Assembly (NCBI GenBank): GCA_002367235.1
Contig: DFBC01000047.1
Coordinates: forward strand, 4,367-20,168
Length of the DNA: 15,802 nucleotides
Origin: Cellvibrionales bacterium UBA3090
GTDB lineage: Bacteria > Pseudomonadota > Gammaproteobacteria > Pseudomonadales > Porticoccaceae
Reading direction: 5' to 3'
The notes beneath the pieces are model-generated. The model was not told the DNA's origin, did not search any database, and saw only the letters and a program-made list of their open reading frames with translations. Positions 1 through 7,262 of this stretch are shown here, piece after piece (the first letter of the stretch is position 1; each line of letters opens with the position of its first letter). The translations under genes and the position numbers were made by a program.

Positions 1-569
1 GGAATACGCCCACCTAGCCGCTGAAAGCGGGAGGGATCCCGCAAAAAATCAACCAGCTCATGCACATCCTCTTTCGCCTCATCAACACCCGCCACATCGG
101 CGAATGTCGTGTTGATCTGGTCTTCGCCCAACAGTCGCGCCTTGCTTTTCCCAAAGGCCATAGGGCCGCCACGCCCACCACCGCCACCTTGCATCTGTCG
201 CATGAAAAACATAAAGATAGCCAGAATCAACAAGATGGGGAAGGACGCCACCAGTAGTTGAGTCCACAAGCTCTGAGTCTCAGGTTCCTGACCTACAACC
301 TCTACATTATTATTGAGCAAATCGGTCATCAAACCAGTGTCAGGCACATCTGGGCGAGTGGTTTTAAAGGTGCTGCCATCAGCCCGACGCCCCTCAATAG
401 TCAGCCCCTCTAGCACGACCCTCTCAACTCGACCTGTCTGCACCTCTTCAATGAACGAAGAATAGCTAAGGCTTTTCTCCTGAGCAGGCGGACTGAAATT
501 CTGAAACACAGACAGCAACACTGCTGCAATGATCAGCCACAACACAAGATTTTTCGCCATGTCGTTCAA
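1..569 (-). CDS. ftsH: ATP-dependent zinc metalloprotease FtsH, N-terminal part (cut by window edge)
   Basis: FtsH is a membrane-anchored hexameric AAA+ protease that degrades misfolded membrane proteins and regulators such as sigma-32 and LpxC. Only the first 189 codons are present. A first transmembrane helix lies at about residues 7-23, a periplasmic domain at about 25-100, and a second helix at about 104-123. These are followed by the family motif RQMQGGGGGRGG and the start of the AAA domain (TFADVAGVDEAKE at about 155-167). The Walker A/B and HEXXH zinc motifs lie beyond position 1. I chose the TTG at 569 because AGAGGA (577-582) stands about 8 nt upstream of it. The ATG at 560 (MAKNLVLW) would be too far from that site, though it is the classical start. 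The gene lies 84 nt after rlmE with no terminator between, so the two are probably cotranscribed, as in E. coli. Identification is very secure; the start is less so. Confidence 0.95.
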   Translation of the reverse strand, partial: MNDMAKNLVLWLIIAAVLLSVFQNFSPPAQEKSLSYSSFIEEVQTGRVERVVLEGLTIEGRRADGSTFKTTRPDVPDTGLMTDLLNNNVEVVGQEPETQSLWTQLLVASFPILLILAIFMFFMRQMQGGGGGRGGPMAFGKSKARLLGEDQINTTFADVAGVDEAKEDVHELVDFLRDPSRFQRLGGRI

Positions 570-653
570 GTAAACATCCTCTTCTGAACACCACCAACTA
601 TTAGCAGCGTTTATATTGGCCTACACCAAAGGGGCAAACCCAGTTAAATTGAC

Positions 654-1280
654 CTACACCTGCTCTTTTAGCCCCTTGGCTACCAGATAAACTTCTCGGG
701 ACCTTGGCCGCGAAGCATCAGGCTTGCGCGTCACAACGCGCTTAAATTTGGCACGAACTTGCTGCATAAGTTCATCAAACCCTTCACCGTGAAAGACTTT
801 GGCAACAAAATCACCGTCAGGTTTCAATATTTTACAAGCTAAATCCAACGCCAGCTCGACCAAGTACATGGCCTTCGGCTGATCGACAGCCCTCATACCA
901 CTCATATTGGGGGCCATATCCGAAATTACAAGGTCTGCCAGATCATCACCAAGAACACCAAGAATCTCATCAAAGACAGACTCCTCAGTGAAATCCCCCT
1001 GAATAAAGTCCACACCGGCAATACTGTCCATGGCTAGAATATCAGACGCGATCACGCGCCCCTTTCCACCCACGAGCTTAACAGCCACTTGAGACCAACC
1101 ACCCGGTGCCGCCCCCAAGTCAACCACCGTCATACCGGGACGAAACAATCGGTCTTTACTATCCAGCTCAATCAGTTTGTAGCTTGCTCGAGATCGATAG
1201 CCATCCTGCTGAGAGCGTTTTACATACTGGTCACGATTATGCTCCTGCAACCAACGATGACTACTTTTTGAACGCCCCAT
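654..1280 (-). CDS. rlmE: 23S rRNA (uridine-2'-O)-methyltransferase RlmE (RrmJ/FtsJ)
   Basis: This enzyme methylates the 2'-O of U2552 in the A-loop of 23S rRNA, using S-adenosylmethionine, at a late step of 50S assembly. The protein has 208 residues (E. coli 209). The SAM-binding motif DLGAAPGGWSQ is at 54-64. The K-D-K-E catalytic residues of RrmJ-type 2'-O-methyltransferases are all present: K35 (in RASYKL), D121 (in ISDMAP), K161 (in VAKVFHG) and E196 (in SREVYL). The basic N-terminus (residues 1-34) fits RNA binding. The start ATG at 1280 gives the usual MGRSKSSHRWL beginning, although no strong Shine-Dalgarno precedes it. It is divergent from yhbY across a 220-nt spacer and is followed by ftsH. 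In E. coli the rrmJ-ftsH pair is heat-induced; I found only a poor sigma-32-like match upstream here. Confidence 0.97.
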   Translation of the reverse strand: MGRSKSSHRWLQEHNRDQYVKRSQQDGYRSRASYKLIELDSKDRLFRPGMTVVDLGAAPGGWSQVAVKLVGGKGRVIASDILAMDSIAGVDFIQGDFTEESVFDEILGVLGDDLADLVISDMAPNMSGMRAVDQPKAMYLVELALDLACKILKPDGDFVAKVFHGEGFDELMQQVRAKFKRVVTRKPDASRPRSREVYLVAKGLKEQV

Positions 1281-1500
1281 AATCGCTTAATTCCCAGTCG
1301 GCACACCAACATAGCGGGCCGAATTCACATGATAGCCTCAAAAACGAGCACTACCGAACAACGAATTCTAACGCCTAACATTTTTCTAGCACAGCTAAAT
1401 TAGACTAAAGACCAATGAGAGCACAGGTTTCTGGCAAATATTAGCGCACATATATTGTATTCGGGATAGAATATGCACCGTTTTTAAGGGTAGCCATTCT

Positions 1501-1803
1501 ATGACACTTTCCAATGATGACAAAAAACACCTGCGACGCTTGGGCCACAACCTGAAGCCTGTCGTCACTGTAGCAGGAAAAGGCTTAAGTGAAGCGGTAC
1601 TAGCAGAACTAGAGCGCGCATTAAACGATCACGAACTCATTAAAGTAAAGTTGGCTGTTGGAGATAACGAAGCCAAGCGACAGGCCATTACTGAAATCTG
1701 CGAAAAACTGGATGCCGAGACCGTTCAAACCATTGGCCATATCGTGCTGCTATTAAAAAGATCCGACAAACCAAACCCCCGCCTGTCCAATCTGCTTCGC
1801 TAG
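1501..1803 (+). CDS. yhbY: YhbY-family CRM-domain ribosome assembly RNA-binding protein
   Basis: This is a single CRM (KH-like) domain of 100 residues, the usual length for YhbY, which binds pre-50S ribosomal particles. The conserved block LKPVVTVAGKGLSEAVLAEL (18-37) contains the RNA-binding loop, here AGKG where E. coli has GSNG. It is followed by the family signature HELIKVKLA (44-52) and the last strand IGHIVLLLKRS. AAGGG at 1486-1490, ten bases before the ATG, is a reasonable ribosome binding site. The 220-nt spacer shared with rlmE holds promoters for both, but I cannot point to one with a good -35 and -10. It is convergent with greA. Its position beside an rRNA methyltransferase gene fits a role in ribosome maturation. 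Confidence 0.95.
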   Translation: MTLSNDDKKHLRRLGHNLKPVVTVAGKGLSEAVLAELERALNDHELIKVKLAVGDNEAKRQAITEICEKLDAETVQTIGHIVLLLKRSDKPNPRLSNLLR

Positions 1804-1807
1804 CCCC

Positions 1808-1832
1808 CAGCAACGCCCAATGCGGCTTGCTG
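1808..1832 (+). other. Hairpin just after yhbY stop
   Basis: The stem CAGCAA/TTGCTG (1808-1813 with 1827-1832) continues as GCC/GGC (1815-1817 with 1824-1826) after a one-base bulge, with a six-base loop. It begins four bases after the yhbY stop codon. There is no T-run on either strand, so it is not a canonical intrinsic terminator. It may protect the yhbY mRNA 3' end or aid factor-dependent termination. Confidence 0.35.
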
Positions 1833-1882
1833 AATCCCGTTACAAATGAGACTGACACCCTCGAAAATATAAATAGAGGGGC

Positions 1883-1911
1883 AAAAAAAACCATGACGCA
1901 TGTCATGGTTT
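1883..1911 (-). terminator. Intrinsic terminator of the carA-carB-greA unit
   Basis: A perfect 10-bp stem AAACCATGAC/GTCATGGTTT (1888-1897 with 1902-1911) encloses a four-base loop. On the minus strand it runs straight into a run of T (complement of the A-run 1883-1890). It lies 24 nt past the greA stop. On the plus strand only three T follow, so it should act mainly on minus-strand transcription, though the hairpin also lies downstream of the convergent yhbY. Confidence 0.88.
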
Positions 1912-1934
1912 GATCAACGCTTGTATCAACTCGT

Positions 1935-2411
1935 TTATAGATGCTTTACGTCATCAATTTCATACTCAATAGCACCCGACGGTGTTTTGATAACCACGAT
2001 GTCGCCCACCTCTTTACCAATCAACCCTCTGGCAATCGGAGACTGGTAAGAAATCTTATTTGCCTTGACGTCAGACTCATCATCGCCAACGATTTTATAG
2101 GTCACAGTTTCATCGGTTTCCAAGTTAATAATATTAACCGTACAACCAAAAATAACCTTATCCCCTTCAGCTATAGCTTTAACATCAATAATTTGCGCAT
2201 GGCTTAGCTTTCCTTCAATCTCCTGAATTCGCCCCTCGGCAAAACCCTGCTGCTCTCGAGCCGCGTGGTATTCGGCATTTTCCTTCAGGTCACCATGCGC
2301 CCTCGCCTCAGCAATAGCCGCCACAATGCGCGGGCGATCCACCTTTTTCAGCTGATCGAGCTCTTGACGAAGGCTCTCGGCACCTTCTACCGTCATCGGT
2401 ATCTTAATCAT
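1935..2411 (-). CDS. greA: Transcript cleavage/elongation factor GreA
   Basis: GreA enters the RNA polymerase secondary channel and stimulates cleavage of backtracked RNA. The 158-residue length matches E. coli. An N-terminal antiparallel coiled coil (about 1-75) carries the tip motif GDLKENAEYHAA with the acidic residues D41 and E44 that chelate the catalytic magnesium. A C-terminal FKBP-like domain (about 80-158) contains SPIARGLIGKEVGD. The ATG overlaps the carB stop by one base (TGATG), and a good Shine-Dalgarno GAGGA (2419-2423) lies inside the end of carB, so initiation may be both coupled and independent. It is the last gene of the car unit, followed by an intrinsic terminator. Confidence 0.98.
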   Translation of the reverse strand: MIKIPMTVEGAESLRQELDQLKKVDRPRIVAAIAEARAHGDLKENAEYHAAREQQGFAEGRIQEIEGKLSHAQIIDVKAIAEGDKVIFGCTVNIINLETDETVTYKIVGDDESDVKANKISYQSPIARGLIGKEVGDIVVIKTPSGAIEYEIDDVKHL

Positions 2412-5400
2412 CAGTGGTTCCTCAGATGAAGGTCTTGTAGGCGATGTACTTTAATTTCACCCTGATTCTCCAGCGCCATACAAACTGCTTCACCACCAGC
2501 TAATGTGGTTGTGTAATAAACGCCATGTTGTTCCGCACTGGAACGAATGGTAGCGGAGTCGGCAATTGCCTGACGACCCTCGGTGGTATTCACAATCAAA
2601 TCGATCTTATCGTTCTTGATCATATCGACAATATGAGGCCGACCTTCTTGAACTTTATTAACGTTCTCCACAGTACAACCGGCTTCTCTCAACACCTTGG
2701 CTGTACCTTCAGTGGCCACCAGCGTAAAACCCGTAGCAATCAGGCTTTTTGCCACACTGGCAATACCCGCCTTGTCCGGCTCGCGCACACTAAGAAATGC
2801 AGTCCCGGAAGTCGGGATAGGATCACTAGCGCCCAGCTCCGCTTTTGCGTAAGCCTCAGCAAAGGTGTCGGCAACCCCCATAACCTCGCCAGTAGACTTC
2901 ATCTCCGGCCCAAGAATTGGGTCAATACCAGGGAATTTATTAAAGGGCAGTACCGCCTCCTTCACACTGAAGTAACTTGGCACCACTTCTTTAGTAAACC
3001 CTTGCTCCGCCAACGTCATACCGGCCATACAGCGAGCCGCCACTTTAGCCAGAGAAGTACCAATACATTTGGAGACAAACGGCACTGTGCGAGAAGCCCG
3101 AGGGTTTACCTCAATCACATAAATCTTCTCATCCTGCCAAGCCAGCTGGACATTCATCAAGCCTTTTACTTCAAGCTCAACGGCCATGGCTTTTACAACG
3201 CTGCGCATCTCATCTTGCACTGCTGCAGGAAGACTATAAGGCGGCAGGGAGCAGGCAGAATCACCCGAGTGAATCCCCGCTTGCTCGATGTGCTGCATGA
3301 TGGCACCAATGACAACTTCACTGCCATCAGACACGGCATCGATATCCACCTCAACTGCAGATGACAGGAAATAATCCAGCAACACGGGAGCGTCATTGGA
3401 AACCTGGACTGCTTCACGCATATAACGCGCCAGCTCTTCTTCCTTATAAACGATTTCCATAGCGCGACCACCCAACACATAGGATGGACGAACTACCAAT
3501 GGATAACCAATACCAGCTGCCGCTTCAACGGCTTCTTCTGCAGAGCGAACAATCGCATTAGGCGGCTGCAACAAATCCAGCTTATGTATCATTTGCTGGA
3601 AGCGCTCGCGATCTTCCGCACGATCAATCGCATCCGGCGTCGTTCCAATAATGGGAACGCCCTCCGCCTCCAGCGCGCGAGCCAACTTCAGGGGTGTTTG
3701 ACCGCCAAACTGTACGATCACGCCCTTGGGTTTTTCCACATAGACAATTTCTAGCACATCCTCAAGCGTCACCGGCTCAAAGTAAAGGCGATCAGACGTA
3801 TCGTAGTCGGTGGAAACCGTTTCTGGGTTACAGTTGACCATAATGGCTTCGTAACCGTCTTCGCGCATAGCCAGTGCCGCATGAACACAGCAATAGTCAA
3901 ACTCGATACCTTGACCAATACGGTTGGGACCACCACCTAACACCAGAATTTTATCTCGACCAGAAGGCTGGGACTCACACTCCTGCTCATAGGTGGAGTA
4001 CATATAAGCTGTCGCTGTTGAAAACTCTGCCGCACAGGTATCCACTCGCTTGAACACGGGTCGTACATTAATAGATTGACGCGCGTCTCTCACTCTCTTC
4101 TCGTCTGTTTTTAACAGCACAGAAAGTCGCTTATCAGAAAAACCTTTACGCTTGAGACGAAGCAGTCGATCCGCAGAAAGCCGATATAACGACTCACTTT
4201 CCAAGCGGATTTCATCAAGAATAATGTCTTCTATCTGCACCAGGAACCAAGGATCAATGGCCGAAAGGTTGAAAACATCCTCTACGGACAAACCTGCGCG
4301 AAAAGCATCACCCACGTACCAAATACGCTCGGCGCCGGGCTCCCTTAACTGCTGGCGCAGCTCAACCAAACCTTCTTCCGTCTCGACATCGACCTTAGAC
4401 TCGAAACCAGCAGAGCCAACTTCCAGCCCCCGGAGGGCTTTCTGAAGAGACTCCTGGAAGGTACGACCAATCGCCATCACCTCGCCCACCGACTTCATTT
4501 GAGTGGTCAGCTTGGCATTGGCTTGGTTAAATTTCTCAAAAGCAAAACGGGGAATCTTGGTAACAACGTAATCAATACTGGGCTCAAACGAGGCCGGTGT
4601 CGCACCACCGGTAATATCATTCTGCAACTCATCAAGGGTGTAACCCACGGCGAGTTTTGCCGCTACTTTAGCAATAGGAAAACCGGTAGCCTTGGATGCC
4701 AGCGCCGAAGAACGAGACACACGCGGATTCATTTCAATCACCACGAGCCGGCCATCTTCCGGATTCACAGCAAACTGAACATTGGAACCACCCGTTTCAA
4801 CACCAATCTCTCGCAACACCGCAATCGAGGCGTTACGCATGATCTGATATTCCTTGTCCGTCAGGGTTTGAGCTGGAGCAACGGTAATAGAGTCTCCAGT
4901 ATGCACGCCCATAGGATCAAAGTTTTCAATGGAACAGATAATAATGCAGTTATCGTTCTTGTCCCGCACCACCTCCATCTCGTACTCTTTCCAGCCGATC
5001 AGGGATTCATCGATCAACAACTCATTGGTGGGCGATAAATCGAGACCACGCTGGCATATCTCGACAAACTCTTCTCTGTTATAGGCAATACCCCCGCCTG
5101 ACCCGCCCATCGTAAATGAGGGTCTAATAATACAGGGATAGCCAAACCGATCAGGCACCTGCAATGCCTCTTCCAAGCTGTGAACGATGACCGCCTGCGC
5201 TGTTTCCAGGCCAATTTTCTTCATCGCCTTATCAAAACGATTGCGGTCTTCTGCCTTATCAATGGCATCCGCATCGGCGCCAATCATATCGACACCAAAC
5301 TTCTCGAGCACACCTTCACGGGCCAAATCCAGCGCACAGTTAAGCGCTGTTTGCCCACCCATGGTTGGGAGCAAGGCATCGGGGCGCTCTTCTTCTATAA

Positions 5401-5629
5401 TTTTGGCAACAGTCCGCCACTCCACCGGCTCAATATATGTGGCATCGGCCATCGATGGGTCGGTCATAATAGTGGCAGGGTTAGAATTCACCAGAATAAC
5501 CCGGTAGCCCTCTTCACGAAGTGCTTTACAGGCCTGGGCACCGGAGTAATCAAACTCACATGCCTGCCCAATGACAATAGGACCTGCGCCGAGGATTAGA
5601 ATACTTTTAATATCAGTTCTTTTTGGCAT
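2411..5629 (-). CDS. carB: Carbamoyl-phosphate synthase large subunit CarB
   Basis: CarB uses ammonia delivered from CarA, bicarbonate and two ATP to make carbamoyl phosphate for pyrimidine and arginine synthesis. It has 1072 residues (E. coli 1073) and all four expected regions. The carboxyphosphate ATP-grasp half spans about 1-400, with R129 and RPSFTMGGSGGG at 169-180. An oligomerisation domain follows at about 400-550. The duplicated carbamoyl-phosphate half begins near LVLGGGPNRIGQGIEFDY. The allosteric MGS-like domain occupies about the last 135 residues (FLSVREPDKAG onward), where UMP, IMP and ornithine act in E. coli. The N-terminus MPKRTDIKSILILGAGP is canonical, but no clear Shine-Dalgarno precedes the ATG. 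It starts 134 nt after the carA stop and overlaps greA by one base. Confidence 0.99.
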   Translation of the reverse strand: MPKRTDIKSILILGAGPIVIGQACEFDYSGAQACKALREEGYRVILVNSNPATIMTDPSMADATYIEPVEWRTVAKIIEEERPDALLPTMGGQTALNCALDLAREGVLEKFGVDMIGADADAIDKAEDRNRFDKAMKKIGLETAQAVIVHSLEEALQVPDRFGYPCIIRPSFTMGGSGGGIAYNREEFVEICQRGLDLSPTNELLIDESLIGWKEYEMEVVRDKNDNCIIICSIENFDPMGVHTGDSITVAPAQTLTDKEYQIMRNASIAVLREIGVETGGSNVQFAVNPEDGRLVVIEMNPRVSRSSALASKATGFPIAKVAAKLAVGYTLDELQNDITGGATPASFEPSIDYVVTKIPRFAFEKFNQANAKLTTQMKSVGEVMAIGRTFQESLQKALRGLEVGSAGFESKVDVETEEGLVELRQQLREPGAERIWYVGDAFRAGLSVEDVFNLSAIDPWFLVQIEDIILDEIRLESESLYRLSADRLLRLKRKGFSDKRLSVLLKTDEKRVRDARQSINVRPVFKRVDTCAAEFSTATAYMYSTYEQECESQPSGRDKILVLGGGPNRIGQGIEFDYCCVHAALAMREDGYEAIMVNCNPETVSTDYDTSDRLYFEPVTLEDVLEIVYVEKPKGVIVQFGGQTPLKLARALEAEGVPIIGTTPDAIDRAEDRERFQQMIHKLDLLQPPNAIVRSAEEAVEAAAGIGYPLVVRPSYVLGGRAMEIVYKEEELARYMREAVQVSNDAPVLLDYFLSSAVEVDIDAVSDGSEVVIGAIMQHIEQAGIHSGDSACSLPPYSLPAAVQDEMRSVVKAMAVELEVKGLMNVQLAWQDEKIYVIEVNPRASRTVPFVSKCIGTSLAKVAARCMAGMTLAEQGFTKEVVPSYFSVKEAVLPFNKFPGIDPILGPEMKSTGEVMGVADTFAEAYAKAELGASDPIPTSGTAFLSVREPDKAGIASVAKSLIATGFTLVATEGTAKVLREAGCTVENVNKVQEGRPHIVDMIKNDKIDLIVNTTEGRQAIADSATIRSSAEQHGVYYTTTLAGGEAVCMALENQGEIKVHRLQDLHLRNH

Positions 5630-5674
5630 AAGTTATCGTTAATTCAGGCTTGTCGCAGTTATCTTTCTAGGTTT

Positions 5675-5774
5675 GGTTTCACAATTTGTGTGCAAACCAT
5701 TCTTTCCAGTATTTCAGTCTTTCGTATTACAAACGCAGAGTCCTATCAGGGGTTCAATACACCCTAATTCTGCG
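5675..5774 (-). other. Structured carA-carB spacer (two inverted repeats)
   Basis: Two imperfect hairpins lie at the carA/carB junction. One joins CGCAGA (5734-5739) with TCTGCG (5769-5774), with an inner AGGG/CCCT pairing (5748-5751 with 5762-5765). It spans the carA stop codon and is followed on the minus strand by only TTT. The other, GGTTTCACA...TGTGTGCAAACC (5675-5698), has an outer 5-bp stem and a one-base bulge. Neither is a canonical terminator. The 134-nt spacer shows no convincing gene. It may tune the carA:carB ratio or mark RNA processing, but this is inference. Confidence 0.35.
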
Positions 5775-6903
5775 AAGCTCGTATCAATTCAAAAAAGTGA
5801 TCAAACAGAGGCGCGGCATCATGTGGTCCGGGACTAGCTTCCGGGTGCCCCTGAAAACTGAAGGCCGGCTTATCCGTACGATGAATCCCCTGCAACGACC
5901 CATCGAACAGTGAACAATGTGTGGCACGCAAGGTATTGGGTAGCGTTTGCTCATCGACAGCAAAGCCATGGTTCTGACTGGTAATAAGCACGGTACCACC
6001 ATCGAGATCTTTTACCGGGTGGTTCGCCCCATGGTGACCAAATTTCATTTTTACGGTTTTGGCGCCACTGGCAAGAGCCAGCAACTGGTGCCCCAAGCAA
6101 ATGCCAAAAACAGGGATATCCGTTTCAAGAATTTGCTGAATCGCTTCGATGGCATAATCGCATGGTTCGGGATCACCTGGCCCATTGGATAAAAAGATAC
6201 CGTCGGGATTCATAGCCAGCACATCAGCTGCCGGTGTTTTGGCGGGCACAACAACAAGATCCGCGCCACGATCCACCAACATTCGCAAAATATTACGCTT
6301 GGCACCAAAATCGTAAGCAATTACCTTGTACGGTTTTTCGGCTGGCTGAACATAGCCTTTACCCAGCGACCAGCTGCCTTCATTCCACTGGTAGACCTCT
6401 TGAGTGGTTACCTCTTTGGCCAGGTCCATCCCCTTCAACCCAGTAAATCTACGCGCAACAGCCAGGGCCTTCTGCTCGTCCACATCACCGGCCATCAGAC
6501 AGCCATTTTGTGCACCCTTTTCGCGAAGAATTCGGGTCAATTTACGTGTATCAATATCCGCGATGCCCAGAATATTATTGGCTTTAAGGTAGTTATCGAG
6601 TGTCTGCTGAGAGCGAAAGTTACTGGCCAATAACGGCAAGTCCCGAATGACCAGACCTGCAGCCCAAATACGATCCGACTCTTCATCTTCCGCATTGATT
6701 CCGGTGTTACCGATATGGGGGTAAGTCAGGGTAACGATCTGACGAGCATAGGAGGGGTCTGTCAGTATTTCCTGATAACCGGTTAATGCCGTATTGAATA
6801 CCACTTCACCACTGGAAATGCCCTCAGCACCAATGGCTACGCCCCTAAAAACCGTGCCATCCCCAAGAACGAGAATAGCGGGCCGATGGGTATTGGTATT
6901 CAA
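5764..6903 (-). CDS. carA: Carbamoyl-phosphate synthase small (glutaminase) subunit CarA
   Basis: CarA hydrolyses glutamine and passes ammonia to CarB. The 379 residues form an N-terminal CPSase_sm domain (about 1-150, with GEVVFNTALTGYQEILTDPSY) and a C-terminal class I glutamine amidotransferase domain (about 190-379). The catalytic triad is intact: C269 in FGICLGHQ, then H353 and E355 in GHPEASPGPHDA, the same numbering as E. coli. The start is TTG: it follows a perfect AGGAGG (6909-6914) by five bases, and it gives the normal length. I recall that E. coli carA also uses a non-AUG start. A 359-nt leader with its own promoter and a terminator-like hairpin lies upstream, so carA heads its own unit with carB and greA although dapB lies in the same direction. 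Confidence 0.98.
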   Translation of the reverse strand: MNTNTHRPAILVLGDGTVFRGVAIGAEGISSGEVVFNTALTGYQEILTDPSYARQIVTLTYPHIGNTGINAEDEESDRIWAAGLVIRDLPLLASNFRSQQTLDNYLKANNILGIADIDTRKLTRILREKGAQNGCLMAGDVDEQKALAVARRFTGLKGMDLAKEVTTQEVYQWNEGSWSLGKGYVQPAEKPYKVIAYDFGAKRNILRMLVDRGADLVVVPAKTPAADVLAMNPDGIFLSNGPGDPEPCDYAIEAIQQILETDIPVFGICLGHQLLALASGAKTVKMKFGHHGANHPVKDLDGGTVLITSQNHGFAVDEQTLPNTLRATHCSLFDGSLQGIHRTDKPAFSFQGHPEASPGPHDAAPLFDHFFELIRASQN

Positions 6904-6908
6904 TGCAA

Positions 6909-6914
6909 CCTCCT
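6909..6914 (-). promoter_or_regulatory. Perfect Shine-Dalgarno AGGAGG setting the TTG start of carA
   Basis: AGGAGG on the minus strand ends five bases before the TTG at 6903. No ATG or GTG is suitably placed, so this site decides the carA start. Confidence 0.85.
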
Positions 6915-6996
6915 CAACTCAATTGCGGATATAAATCGCGCTTCAACTTTGGCCTACTTAACGGCCTGAAAGCGGATTTAACCAAGAACAAACTGT

Positions 6997-7034
6997 AAAA
7001 AAGCGAGATGAAACCGTACGTCTCACCTCGCTTT
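6997..7034 (-). terminator. Terminator-like hairpin in the carA leader (candidate attenuator)
   Basis: Minus-strand AAAGCGAGGTGA (complement of 7023-7034) pairs with TCATCTCGCTTT (complement of 7000-7011). This gives 12 bp with one G-U and an 11-nt loop, ending in six consecutive T (complement of 6997-7002). It lies 93 nt before the carA start and downstream of the carAB -10 box. Termination here would silence carA, carB and greA, so it reads as a regulated attenuator rather than a constitutive stop. Pyrimidine- or arginine-linked control of carAB leaders is known in enterics and Pseudomonas, but the signal used here is not visible. Confidence 0.8.
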
Positions 7035-7066
7035 CAAATTCTCTGCTGTGCCAACACCATCTGTGT

Positions 7067-7105
7067 TTACAGGGCATTCCGCACCAGCACAAACTGGCGA
7101 AACAT
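7067..7105 (-). CDS. Possible 12-residue carAB leader peptide
   Basis: A 12-codon frame reads MFRQFVLVRNAL and stops 32 nt before the 5' arm of the attenuator hairpin, inside the predicted carAB leader. Its FVLxR core recalls part of the E. coli pyrBI leader peptide (HFVLPR), but over so few residues this is only suggestive. Its stop codon overlaps a small hairpin (AACAC/GTGTT, 7063-7067 with 7053-7057, flanked by TGCC/GGCA), which a translating ribosome would melt. Against it, no clear Shine-Dalgarno precedes the ATG. An alternative longer frame from 7078 reads through the hairpin to 6958, also without a good ribosome binding site. Confidence 0.35.
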   Translation of the reverse strand: MFRQFVLVRNAL

Positions 7106-7126
7106 TCTAGGCCAAGGACTGCTATC

Positions 7127-7136
7127 TGTCTAGACA
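7127..7136. promoter_or_regulatory. 10-bp palindrome TGTCTAGACA near the carAB start site
   Basis: A perfect 10-bp palindrome lies about 20 nt downstream of the carAB -10 box, close to the predicted 5' end of the transcript. It could be an operator half of the car control region. I do not match it to an ArgR, PurR or PepA site, and its role is unknown. Confidence 0.25.
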
Positions 7137-7155
7137 ATCTATGCCCCAAGCGCCA

Positions 7156-7161
7156 ATTATA
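7156..7161 (-). promoter_or_regulatory. Consensus -10 box of the carAB-greA promoter
   Basis: Perfect TATAAT on the minus strand, between the dapB terminator and the leader hairpin, puts the start of transcription near 7149. No good -35 hexamer stands 16-18 bp upstream, suggesting that an activator or other control element contributes. This is the only strong -10 in the dapB-carA gap. Confidence 0.6.
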
Positions 7162-7214
7162 GTCGCGAACGGATTTACGGACGGCCAGCCCAACCACTCC
7201 TTCTTCGAACCCAC

Positions 7215-7240
7215 AAAAAAGGCCACCCTATCTGGCAGCC
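7215..7240 (-). terminator. Intrinsic terminator after dapB
   Basis: Minus-strand GGCTGCC (7234-7240) pairs with GGTGGCC (7221-7227) as 7 bp including two G-U pairs, with a six-base loop. The hairpin is followed by six T (7215-7220), and an A-rich upstream arm can extend the stem. It lies 22 nt beyond the dapB stop. It separates the grpE-dnaK-dnaJ-dapB unit from carAB. Confidence 0.8.
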
Positions 7241-7262
7241 CCTTTCTTAGCACGGCTATTAA

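Noticed and set aside
1458..1488. Sigma-32 promoter for rlmE-ftsH
   Set aside because: CTTAAAA with a 16-bp spacer and CCCGAATA on the minus strand is only a partial match, at the limit of spacing, and about 180 nt upstream of rlmE. It probably reflects the yhbY leader.
2525..3364. Long open frame on the plus strand opposite carB (279 codons)
   Set aside because: It lies wholly antisense to an unmistakable carB, has no recognisable domain or suitable ribosome binding site, and is what codon bias of the real gene produces on the other strand.
6958..7197. 79-codon frame on the minus strand through the carA leader
   Set aside because: It would start upstream of the -10 box, so it cannot be translated whole from the carAB transcript, and it has no family resemblance. 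Only shorter frames inside the leader were considered.
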